Of a stretch of 64,000 nucleotides of DNA, positions 51,501 through 61,000 are shown one piece after another; position 1 is the stretch's first letter, and each line of letters starts with the position of its first letter. Under the pieces are notes generated by a model. That model was given only the letters and a program-made list of their open reading frames with translations, did not search any database and was not told where the DNA came from. The position numbers were made by a program, and so were the translations under genes. This stretch comes from Anaerolineales bacterium (GTDB lineage: Bacteria > Chloroflexota > Anaerolineae > JAAEKA01), in assembly GCA_020634615.1 (NCBI GenBank), contig JACKBI010000007.1:62001-126000 (forward strand), given 5' to 3'.

Positions 51501-52399
51501 CCTTGCTGCACCATCATCTGGGCCACACCGGTAAAGACCGACTGCCCGGAGGCCAGCGCACCCTCACAGGCGTTGAGATAGGCCAGACGCATGGCGGGAT
51601 GGTTGCGCAGCAGTGCAGCTAGTTGCCTGCCCTGCACCAACTGTGCACGGCCGCGCCCATCCTCCAGCGCCAGGCTGCCGGCCTGGCTGCTTTCATCGAA
51701 GACGCCGTGGCCAACGAAATGGAGGATGTGTACCGGTTCGCCCAGCAGCCGCTGCTGCAAGGCGCTGAGGCTGGGTGTGGTCAGCCGTTCCAGCACGAAC
51801 TTGCCGTCGGCCGTCAGCCCGGCCAGCGCGTCCTGGATAACCTGCCATTCCCGCTCCATGTCCAGCGGCGGCAGACCGGCGGGGCTTGCGAGTACGGCCA
51901 ACACCCGCAGGGGCGGCTCCACCAGCAGGGCCGAACGCGATCGGGGCAGCGACAGGTAGCGTACGACGGGCGACTGCTCACCCAGGCCGATGAAGTGGGC
52001 CAGGGTCGGGTCGTAGAGCGTCTCCCAGGGCAGGGCCGCCAGCTCCGCGGCGTCTTCCTCAAAGCGCAAACGCAGACGCAGCCCGGCGCCCTCATGGGTC
52101 ACACTGCTCAGGCTGGCGGCCAGCAACGTCTGTACCTTGTCATGGAAGATGGCCTCGAAAAGGCGACGACCGACGTCGGTCAGGCTGGTCACCGAGCCTG
52201 AGTCATCCACCGCGCCGATTTGGCGGCTCACTCCCCGCACCACGCCAGAGCCGCCAAGCTGGGGCATTTCGCCCGGCGTGAACGGCAGATCGAAGACGAC
52301 ACTAGCCTCGCCCTCGGGCGCATCCACGACGAAGGCGCGATAGCGATCACCCGCGCGGGTGATGAGGAGATCGAAGTTGCGATAGTCGGTGATGGTCAT
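48539..52399 (-). CDS. CHAT protease - STAND ATPase - transmembrane - TPR protein
   Basis: 1286 residues, intact. Residues about 120-350 are a CHAT (caspase-like) protease with the catalytic pair H231 in LHFVGHG and C278 in YLNACEG. Residues about 378-760 are a STAND/NACHT-type ATPase starting YPGMTPFSEAQ, with Walker A GPSGSGKSSL (418-427) and Walker B LLFVDQFEE. Residues about 820-930 hold three membrane spans (LIFGTLTIAALLSWLFAY and others). The rest, residues about 940-1286, includes a region with tetratricopeptide repeats (FRLFQQGDYDNAEASFRLAI, FAWAHNNLGKTLFERDRLEE). Relatives act in stress-triggered proteolysis or cell-death/defence systems; here the role is inferred. Confidence 0.88.
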   Translation of the reverse strand: MTITDYRNFDLLITRAGDRYRAFVVDAPEGEASVVFDLPFTPGEMPQLGGSGVVRGVSRQIGAVDDSGSVTSLTDVGRRLFEAIFHDKVQTLLAASLSSVTHEGAGLRLRLRFEEDAAELAALPWETLYDPTLAHFIGLGEQSPVVRYLSLPRSRSALLVEPPLRVLAVLASPAGLPPLDMEREWQVIQDALAGLTADGKFVLERLTTPSLSALQQRLLGEPVHILHFVGHGVFDESSQAGSLALEDGRGRAQLVQGRQLAALLRNHPAMRLAYLNACEGALASGQSVFTGVAQMMVQQGVPAAVAMQAEISDTSAIELARTFYTALAGGRPVDAALTQARVALSVAGSQEWAIPVLFSRSPDNRLFDIREVLPTPDCPYPGMTPFSEAQQAFFFGRDKEIGEAVERLRQHPFLTVVGPSGSGKSSLIYAGVIPALRKSKRFGPGEWSVQIMRPGQHPMAALAEKLGCSPATLSSVAITERTLLFVDQFEETFTLAETGEAQAFLEALQGLIGRPNLFILLTARADFYPELMASSLWQPIRANRLELTPLGDDELWAAIVEPAAQVGVTVDEALAVQLIADAAGQSGVLPLVQETLVLLWQRVERRQLGLAAYKAMAEGGRSGLQVAIDRRATTMYNNLPDEAQPIARRIFLRLIQFGEGRADTRRQQTVNELRASGDDPDLFDQTLATLTASRLLTTSGEEGGDRRVDIAHEALITGWPRLQVWLRERKEVELTRRRLEGKAKEWVRLGRGEGGLLDKEELAEAIAWLTGSGTTEFGASVDLLELMETSRNAINPEWHKFGTIQLIFGTLTIAALLSWLFAYMRASRTLGSAQLVTILFIAALLLATVVVALVVLRSDRYAIQRLSHAVASRKPVSLIIGLAVISTVVVWLQFGLQSFQVERDCRALQFNTDNALQNIAVVPLNVSDRDAAFFALRLSNAAVLQMITRVITENQASHCRNYLNYVVQVRSEKSADDTQVAYIASVRNAVTGRELMQEKDVGVENCRRLDFLALKVLWSLNLLAPGSQIYESVNLPAPDDCETYFANEDGFRLFQQGDYDNAEASFRLAIDRYPQFAWAHNNLGKTLFERDRLEEAISEFRIAVSLSPNVFEPFETNLENACFIAQQFECAEQATRRLIEVNPHDITFYQQLSVVLREWGKDDPTKWNMTEETFDAIEEMIANLDDPKDRLRHSLLLSKNRGILAFCRGEFDKAQRFLELADRTELMDYHEEIVYYLARIAQQMGKTDEACDLWAEHFRSKPSGLEKDSNRRRQYGQNQMIELGCR

Positions 52400-52535
52400 G
52401 GGAAAATCGCGCCAAAAACTGTTGTCAGCCGCGTGGCAGCGGTGAGTGGCGGGAGGCCGTCACTGTAGGCGTCAATGACGATAGCAAAGTATTGAAAAAA
52501 GCTGTCCGATGATCGCATGTTCGTCTGATCTTGGC
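52400..52535. other. Region upstream of the CHAT gene
   Basis: No coding sequence. It contains the start of the minus-strand CHAT transcript; no clean promoter hexamers were found. Confidence 0.3.
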
Positions 52536-54565
52536 TCACTCTACGGTCCTTGTTGCCCAGTACCGCGCCTGGAAATGGGCAGTGTCTGCTTCTGCATTTA
52601 GACCTAACGCCCTGTAAAAAATCGTCAGATCTCGATAGGCACTCACATCGGTAGCGTCGAGCTTGACAGTCTGCTCCAACTCATGCGAAGCCTGCTCGAT
52701 ATCCCCTCGCTGAGCCAGGACAAGTCCCAAGCCATGATGATACCTAGCTACGTTGGGTGCCAGCTGGATCATGCGCCGGTATGTTTGTTCTGTCTTCTCC
52801 TGCTGCGACGGTTCAACGCTCTCCGATTGAGCATATAGATCGGCCAGCAAATGCCAAATCTCGGGGTCATCATCGGTGAGTTGATCCACGGCCAATAGCT
52901 GCACTTCGGCTGAACGGAAATCCCGTCGCTCGGTCTCAATAGCTGCTAACTGCACCCGATAGCGCAAGTCCATCGGCCAAAGCCGAATTGCTCGGATTGC
53001 ATGCTCCCGGCGGACCTCCATGGCGAGCTGCTCATTCTGGGTCTCTCGGAAGGCCAAATCGGCCCGTACCAAACGTGCGGTTGATATACTCAACACGATG
53101 AAAGCCATGACCAAAATGGCTGCCAGTAAGAGCGTTGGTACTTCTCGCCGCACTCGGAAGCCCACCATGATCCTCTCATGATTTCGGCGCGAGCCGGCTT
53201 GCTGCTTCTCTGACAATGCGAACCCGGTGGCCAGGAGGAGCCAGAAAACGACCGCGGTCGTTGTCACCTCGAAGCTGAACTCCATGTCAACCAGGTGACC
53301 CGTCACTGCAGCAATGATGCCAAGCCATAGAAGCCGGGTTCTTGGTTCGATAGACGTGACCAGTCCTCGCCAGGCTACCCGCCCCCAGACCAAGCACATC
53401 ACGGCGAAAGCGATCACGCCACAAAAACCCATGGTTATGGCCAAGTCGAGCCAGAGGTTGTGTGCGCGATCGACCACGACATCACGCCCTTGGTAGTAGA
53501 CGAGCTGTGGTGGAAATACGCGCCAGAAGACGGGGTCCAGTCGCTCGGGGCCAAAACCTAACAGCGGACGATCCTTTACGAGCTTGGTGCTTGCCTGCCA
53601 AATGGCAATACGGGCCGCCGTTGAGCCGGAGTTGAGGTCGAACAGACTTTGCAGCCGTTGTTGGATGTCAGAACCAGACTTCGCAGCAGGTCCACCACGG
53701 GTGAGGCTGGTCGACAGCAACAGTATTGAAAGGAGTAGGCCACCAACCAAAAACCAGCGCTGCGCTCGTCCCCGCTTCACAGCCGGACGATTCGTGAGCA
53801 ACCCGAGCAACAGTGCGACACACGCAGCAACAGCAAGGCCGATCCAGGCCGATCGAGCGAGGGTTAGGGTTAGAACAGCAAACTGCCCAATAAGCAAACT
53901 GCCCACCAGCAGCCGTCTTGACCGCTTGCGAACATCCTCGGCAAGCCAGAAAGCGGCCGTCAGTGGGATGACCAACACCAGATAAGATCCCAGAAAGTTG
54001 GACCGCCCCACAGTCGAAATCATGGACGAGTTGGCATGGACTTCCCACTGAAACGGGTCGAGTCCCACCCATTGCAATAGTCCATAAATCACCACGGCGC
54101 GCTTCCCCATACGAGAACTGACCATAGCCGGTTGAGACGGAACCCCGTGTTGAGACAGGTGACAGCTATCAGGAATAGCACCAGGTAGGCGCACTGCGTT
54201 AGGAAGCCCTGTTGGCGCGCATGGGATCCCCAGAAACTGACAAATCGATTGCTGGAGAAGACTGTCGCCAGGATAAGGGCACTTGCCATGCCCAGGAAAG
54301 GTAGTAACCAGGCGGGCGGTTTGCGCCAGCGTCTCTCTTGTGCTACCGCCGATGTGGCGGCTGACAGCGCCAGCGTTACCAATGCTGTCCCCGTCATCAA
54401 GCGCAGTAGCGCCGCCTTGGGCAACTCGAAGACGTTGAAACCCCAAGGATTGAAGCAGAGCGGCAGGAGCAAGGCAACCGTCAATGCGATTGCGGCGCCA
54501 ACGCCGGTTGCCTGCTCATGGAGTTGTCGACCAGTTCGAGAGGCGCTCTCAGTGTCTGCGATCAC
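52536..54565 (-). pseudogene. O-antigen ligase/polymerase (Wzy/WaaL-like) with TPR tail, frameshifted
   Basis: It begins with GTG at 54565, overlapping the previous gene by four bases, with GGAGG upstream. Four spans are read (IALTVALLLPLCFNPWG onwards) until the frame breaks in a GCGCGCC run at about 54096-54103; the next frame resumes at AVVIYGLLQWVGLDPFQWEV. STVGRSNFLGSYLVLVIPLT and AHNLWLDLAITMGF are the O-antigen ligase signatures. The C-terminal 200 residues are TPR repeats. Apart from the single shift the gene is whole, so it could be a recent mutation or an assembly error. Confidence 0.75.
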
Positions 54566-56697
54566 CGCGAGACTGCCTCCAAGTCGTCAACATAGACAGC
54601 GCCACTGAATGCCTGATCGCTGGTGTAGCCGTCGAGTACCAGGGCGTAGAGTTTGATTGGATAAGCGATGCTCGTGGCTGTGTGACCAATGGGTTGGTTC
54701 GGCCAACCGAGGCTCGGATCCAGCAGGGCTTCCATGGCCTGCCAACCCTCGTGATTGATGCGACCAAATGAGAACTGCCAAAGCTGGTCATTTGCGTCCT
54801 GCACCCATGTGTTCAGGAAGTGGGTCGAGCCGTCGCCCAAGACCTGTAGCCGCAAAGCGGTGGGCCGGCCCGCAATCGCGATCGTGCGCCGAAAGACGAT
54901 GTAGTTGTTGGCCTCGCCGTTCGGGAACTCATAACTGAACTTGCCAGCATAACGGCCGCTTTGCTTCTGGTCGGCCGACTGGGTGAATGTTCCCCAGGCT
55001 TCATCACCTCGTTGCCAGGCGCCGAAGCTTTCGAAGTCAGTCACCAGGCTGGCCTGGTTGGCGCTGGGGCTGGCGGGTGGGGCAGGGCTGGCGGGTGGGG
55101 CAGGGCTGGCGGGTGGGGCAGGGCTGGCAGGTGGGGCAGGGCTGGCAGGGTGGGGCAGGGCTGGCGGGGGCGGCCGAGGCAGTAGCGGGACTGGACGTGG
55201 ACTGGCTCGGGGTCGAAGCGGCCGAAGTAGATGCGACATTTGGTCTGCCGGTCGTGGAGGGCTGGGAGGATGCACCTGTTGTTGAGATTGTCACGTATTG
55301 ACCGGATACCCAGCCGGCGCCGGATGGCGGCCGGGATTGCGATTTGCACCCAGCCCGTGGCGACATCGCGACCCAGGATAGGATAAGTCTCTCCCCGACG
55401 GGCCTTCGCAACGACACCATAGGACGTGCCCGGTCCGCTGCGCACATTGAGGGATGCCGAGTTGATCGCCGCGATCTCCTGGCTGGCAGCAGGGACTTCG
55501 GAGCTGCCGCTATCAGCCGTACTGGTCTGGGCTGATCCGCCTGTAGCTTATGGCCTCCAGATCGTCGATGTAGACGCTGCCTTTTGAAGGCTTGATCGCT
55601 GGCATAGCCATCCAACACCAGGGCACTCAACCTGATTGGGAACACTGGCGCAGTGCTGCTACCATCGCTCACGGCCTGGTTAGGCCATCCCAGGCCCAGA
55701 TCGAGTGGCGCCACCATCTCCTGCCAACCAGCATGGTTGATACGTCCGAAGGTGAATTGCCAGGTCTGCCCTCTGGCGTCTTGGACCCAAGCGTTGAGAA
55801 AATGAGTCGAGCCGTCGCCATAGACCTGGGCGCGCAGCGCATCGGGTTGGCCCACGATAGGCAGCGTGCGCAAAAAGACCACATAGTTGTTGGGCTCGTT
55901 GCTGGGAAAATCGTAGCTGAGCTTGGCGGCCGACTTGCCGCTCCTACGCTGCTCGCCAGATTGGGTAAAACTACCCCACGGTTCGTCGCCGCGACGCCAT
56001 GGGCTCCACTGCTCGAAATCAGTGATCAACGTGGCCACCGCCACAGCAGGGGCCGCGGCGGGCGCTGGTTGCCTGCGCTGGCGCCCCCATCCGGGCGGGG
56101 AGTGCTAACAGCGGTGCCAGTGGCAGGTTGCTGCGGCTGTGCGGACGGGAGCGGGGCTTCGTAGACGACGGTACGCTGCCGGGCGCTGCCCGACGCGTAG
56201 TAGAGCTGCCCGCTTTCACTGCTGACCCAGGGCGACCTTCTTCCACCTTCCACAGGTCGTCGATGACGCTGGCGTTGAAGGGAATCGGCCAGCCTCCAGT
56301 TGTTGGATCCATATCTTACGAATACGCACTCGCTCGGCTGCTTCGCTGGTGTCTTGCGGTGATACTTGTGGCTCCAGCCTCTGAACGAAAAAGCGAAAAT
56401 CCACGATGGCGCGCTGGAATTGCCTGTGAGCGCCTTGGCCAGGCCGCGCTTGTCGCGGGCATCAGCGTCATTCGGTAAGCGGCGCACGGCCTCGTCGCAA
56501 TAGGTCAACACCTGGTTGGCTTTGTCGTATAGCGCACCGTACCAGCAGACCTCGGCGAAGGCGCGGCCGGGGAGGGTCAGCGCCATGGACGCCTCGGCCT
56601 CGATGATTGTATCTGTGGCCGTGTCAATGTCGCCGCGTTTGGCCGCAGCGGTGACCTGTCGGGCGGCTTCCGTGGTTGGATCGGATACCACTACCAT
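54562..56697 (-). pseudogene. TPR - CBM-like - SH3 - CBM-like secreted protein, several frameshifts
   Basis: Reading 5' to 3' on the minus strand: TPR-like helices (AAKRGDIDTATDTIIEAEAS ... LTYCDEAVRRLPNDADARDK); in another frame the family tail WIQQLEAGRFP; a beta-sandwich module (LITDFEQWSPWRRGDEPWGS, TFGRINHAGWQEMVAPLDLG); a bacterial SH3 domain (LNVRSGPGTSYGVVAKARRG); an 18-base tandem-repeat linker; and a second copy of the module (LVTDFESFGAWQRGDEAWGT, SFGRINHEGWQAMEA) ending at 54562. The frame changes at an AAAA run (about 55585), in the SH3 domain (about 55325) and in the linker. The two modules are about 60 percent alike by eye. Confidence 0.7.
55066..55158. repeat. 18-base tandem repeats encoding a Pro-rich linker
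   Basis: Five copies of GGCTGGCGGGTGGGGCAG. The fifth has one extra G, which changes the coded repeat from Pro-Ala-Pro-Pro-Ala-Ser to Pro-Cys-Pro-Thr-Arg-Gln and breaks the frame of the gene. Confidence 0.85.
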
Positions 56698-56744
56698 CGG
56701 AGGCGAAACGTGGGAGGACTGGGATTCCGCACTCGCGGACAAAA

Positions 56745-57694
56745 CTAGAAATCTGAGCTGAGATAATCCCAAGCATCTGCCGCTGAACATACGCATCCTG
56801 AGTGTAGTGACTGATGGCTGACTGGCTTCCGCTTGGTGCCGGGATCATATCCGGGCAATTTGGTACATACTCGTGCCCAGCCTCCAAAAATACACTCCAT
56901 CTCGAAGGTGGCGCGAGCGCCATAACAACCAGTTTCCAGTTCCCGCATTGCACCCGCTCGTGGCTTCCATCCCAGTTCCGATGCTCGCTGTTTTCAGCCT
57001 GGTCGCACTGTTTAGCGCTGCATCTGATAGAACCTGAGCTAAGAAAAATCAATCGGCCACGGCGCATTTGTTTGCCACCGATTGTAGAAATACTGGACAT
57101 TGTCACTGACCTGCTTGCTCCGCAAGGTATTTCCAGAGTCCGGCGCCATCGACTGGGTCAATCACGCCCACAAAGAGAATCGGGTGGTTCGTACGGAGCC
57201 AGACCTGGAGAAAGCTCAGAATGGAGTCGCCGCCAAAGCTGTGACCAACGAACACAAGCCCGGTGCCAGTGGGCAATTCGGCCAGATAACTCTGGATATC
57301 CTGAATGAAGTTATTTGTGCCGCGCATCATGTTGTTGCCGATATCGAACCCGTGTTCATGCCTGTTATAGAGGCTATTCCATGGGATTGATCGGTCGACG
57401 TAGGCATTTGACTGCAAGTTTCTAGCATCGAGGCCGGCAAATCGGATATCAACATCCGTTCCGTTCAGTGCCTCAAAGCCCATCGATCAATTTGGTGGCG
57501 CCGTTCATGCAGCAATCGCCATTGCCGTCCACCAGAAAGACCATTACCGTGGGGGGACCCCCAGTTTGCTGCAATGCTGGTTGCTCCATCACAGCGTGCG
57601 CCTTAGCCACATCTCCGTACACCTGACAAGGGCCCGGCAGTCAACGGACGATCAGAACTATGAAAGCGATCACAAGTCGACGTAAGTGGGACAT
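56745..57694 (-). pseudogene. Secreted alpha/beta hydrolase (lipase-like), at least four frameshifts
   Basis: A signal peptide starts at 57694 (MSHLRRLVIAFIVLIV) and meets a stop at once. In other frames follow VMVFLVDGNGDCC, then FAGLDARNLQSNAY and TGLVFVGHSFGGDSILSFL with the nucleophile elbow GHSFGG, then GVIDPVDGAGLWKYLAEQAG, and after another shift VSDNVQYFYNRWQTNAPWPI. This is the layout of an esterase/lipase fold. Later pieces (NWDGSHERVQCGNW, TQDAYVQRQMLGIIS) belong to its C-terminus. It is clearly inactive as written. Confidence 0.65.
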
Positions 57695-58080
57695 GAAGAC
57701 CTTCTCGTATAATAAGTGGTAGAGGCGATGCCAGCTCACCGCCTCCACTTTACAGATCTGGGATCTCTGGCATCCTGGGAGCTGGCCAAGGGAGGGCAGC
57801 GCCAAACCTCCTTGAATCTCTGTCCTATTCCAACACTGGCTACCTTGATGCCACACGGCCATCGTCTCAGCATCCGCAACATATAACTGCCTGCCAAGCT
57901 CTCCAATACTCTCCGGCGACCAAATCAAACCAGGCAAGACGATGGTTGGATCATAGGTTCCGGAAAGGCAGTTGTTAACTTTGGTGTCATTTGCCCAGTA
58001 GAGCGTGCGAGACTAACTGTTGATCATTTCAACGCTTTGACACTCGCTTGTACAGGAAAGACACAAATATTAACACTCGT
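57695..58080. other. Gap with a weak coding trace
   Basis: A minus-strand open stretch (57700-57937) reads GRQLYVADAETMAVWHQGSQ and may be debris of a secreted domain, but no family is recognised. The rest is AT-richer and non-coding. Confidence 0.3.
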
Positions 58081-61000
58081 TTATCGGAATCCATATGAAG
58101 AGAGTCTGATTCTTTCGATTTTCTCAAGGGATGGTGCATCGAATGGGTTGCGCCCCTCGCGAAGGTGGAGATGATCTCTCAACCACTCCGACGTTTTGCG
58201 GTGGCATGATGGGCATACCGTCAAGCCATCTCTGAAAATCCTCTGCAGCGCCAGCATAGTTGCCAGTCAGGGAACGAGCCAAGCCACGGCCACCCCGGAG
58301 ATCAGGTGTATTGGACATCTCATCGACAGCCAGCTCGCAATTGTCAAGCACTTCTCGGGCAAATCCGGCCAGCGAGAGTTCCCAACATAGCTCGCTCCAT
58401 AGACCATCATCCCGCAGGAGGTCAGTATAGCCATAAGTGCTGAATGCCTCACTGATCCTAACTAGCGCTGCCTGCATATCTCCACCCGACACACGTTTTT
58501 TTGCCTGTGCAAGGAAGTTCTTGGCCACCAAGTAACGAGCATAGCCTTGGGGATCAGCGAAATCAGCGTCAGGATTCAATTCCTTGGCTCTGCTGAGTAG
58601 CTCAATAACCTTCTCCAGTTCTGGCTCGTCCTGCATAGCGAGTGTGTAGCCCTCCGTAGACAGGGCTTCAGCAGCGATTACTCTGGCGATTTCGTCGGCA
58701 GTTTGATTGCCGTAACCGTTGCTTGCTACCACATCAGGATTGATCGCTCGAGACTCTTCGAATTGAAGGGCTGCGTCTTGGACATGGTCCGCTTTTGCCA
58801 GCTTTACCCGCCGTCCCACCACTGCTGTGCAACGGAGAGGTGGCCTGGCCAATTGGGACACGTGCGGTGATAGCGCTGCTGGTCGGGGAAGTGGGTCTGC
58901 CATTCTGTCCAGGATAGATTCCGACCGGCCAGATAGCATGCTTCCTCAATCAGCGCCTGCCAATCGAGATCCCAAAGCAGTACGCCGTTATCCGCACCGG
59001 CTGTAGCAAGCCAGGTACCTGAACGGCTAAAGGTAGAGTCCTTATCTCGTTTCCTTTCTCAAGCGATCCTGGCAGAGTGCGCAACCTCTCCTGTGGATTG
59101 TGCATGTCTAACAACTTGAGTACTCGCTCTTCTCCAGTCGAAAGCTGTGTGATTAGCGCCAGCCAACGTGAATCACTGCTGAACGCAACAGATGTAACTG
59201 GATCACCAATCGGGATCATTCTCGGGTCCTTAGAAGGGTCACGCATGTCCCAAAGGCCAATAGCGGCGTCTTGAGTCGGCCCTGCCAGCCAGCGTCCATC
59301 AGGGCTGAAGGCTGCTTTTCCGATGATTGGAAGCTCGTAGGACGGTTTCCCTCCGGCTACAGTCAAGTCCCTGAAATCCCACAAATATCCCGTACTGTCA
59401 GTCCCCAAGGGCGAACCAGCCAACCACTGATCATCATAACTAAACGCCATCGATGGCCAATCCAGATCATGATTCAAAGAGTTAAGAGGATCGCTCGTTG
59501 AATCAACGCCTGGTGCATCGGTGAGTTGTGTCGAGTTCTGCAAAGCCTAACGCAATCAAGGAATCCTTGTGGTTGATCGCGAGTGACTTAATGTCTCCAC
59601 CACTATTCTGATCAGTGATCTCCCAAGAATTTGTGGGCTTTGGATCTGAACCAACAGTGTCCATTTGCCAGAGCGCTATCGTGTCGCCGCTTCCAGTCGC
59701 CAGCCATTTCCCATCAGTGCTGAAGCTGACACCCCCTATCCGGTCCGTGAATCCTCCCAGAGAGAGGCTGAAAAAGCCAGGCACCAACATATTCCAGAGC
59801 TTGACCGTCACGTCAGTACTTCCTGTCGCCAGCCAATTGCCACCAGGGCTGAAATCAGCCGTGGTTACTTGCCCAGTATGGCCTGACAGCAATTTTGGCC
59901 ATGCCGCCAGTTGGTTCATGTTCCACAAACGTACATGTTCTGGATCAGACGTGACCAGCCAGTGATCGCCAGGAACGAATACCGCGGAGGAGATGTTTTG
60001 AGACATTGCTTGTGGCAGTAGTTCATGTGCTCTTTTCAACTGGGGATTTTGCCCTAGCAAACCACTATACCTAATAACCTGAGATTTCCTGTGGCAGGGG
60101 GTCATCAGGGCTGAATTCAAAATCAACGTCCGTAGCCGCCGCGGCGAATGTATTCACGTACTGGGGCAGAATCACCCATCTGCCAAAGTTCTGCGGAATT
60201 AACCCACCCAGTGCCGTCCACCCACGAAGAGAGGTTGAGCAACAGCCACCGTCCGTCATTACTAAATCGCGCGGTCACTACATCAGCGCTCAGGTCCCAA
60301 ATAGGTTGATTTGCATCGCACAAATCTGTCAACTGCGTTGGTTGACCCTCAATGCGCCGTGTTCCTAAGAACCACTGACCATTTGGACTTACCGCCAATT
60401 GGTCCCCCAAAGGGTTTCGATTTCGTTCTAATCTCCAGATAGTGTTCCAAGGCTGAATGATCCGGTGACAAGCAGTTGGTTTGAACTGGACTTGCGCTGC
60501 CGAGATACCCATCCAGCAGCACCATCGTACCGTCAGGCCTAAATGCAAGCTCTTGCAAAGAACCAACAGAAAGTGCTGGCCACTCTTGATACGAATCAGT
60601 TGGCCTTTCCATATCCCACTCATACACCTTCATCAGTTGCGTCTTCAGATCATGAGAATAGACATTCACGCCGAATAGACGCTTTCCATCTTCGCTCAGA
60701 TAAAGGTCTGGTGCCTGTCCTTTCATAGGTCGACCGACAGGACGGGCCAACGCGTCTATCAACGCCTGATCAGCCGCGGCTACGTGGAGCCGCTGCGTTG
60801 GCTCAGGTTCTACAACGTTCCTGGCAAATGGTGCAGTATCAGTTGCAGATACAGGTTCGGAGATGGATAAGTAGGGCTGAGTTATGGTCATCGCTTCAAC
60901 TGCCATCAGTAGTGCGAGACTAACGTCCGAGTCCAGAGCCGTCTGAGATCGCACTGCAAGCTCACGGGCCTGCGCCACAGCGGCGTTTCTTTCGGCTTCG

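Noticed and set aside
55066..55158. Possible CRISPR array
   Set aside because: The 18-base units are adjacent with no spacers and encode a Pro-rich linker. No CRISPR array or cas gene is seen in the window.
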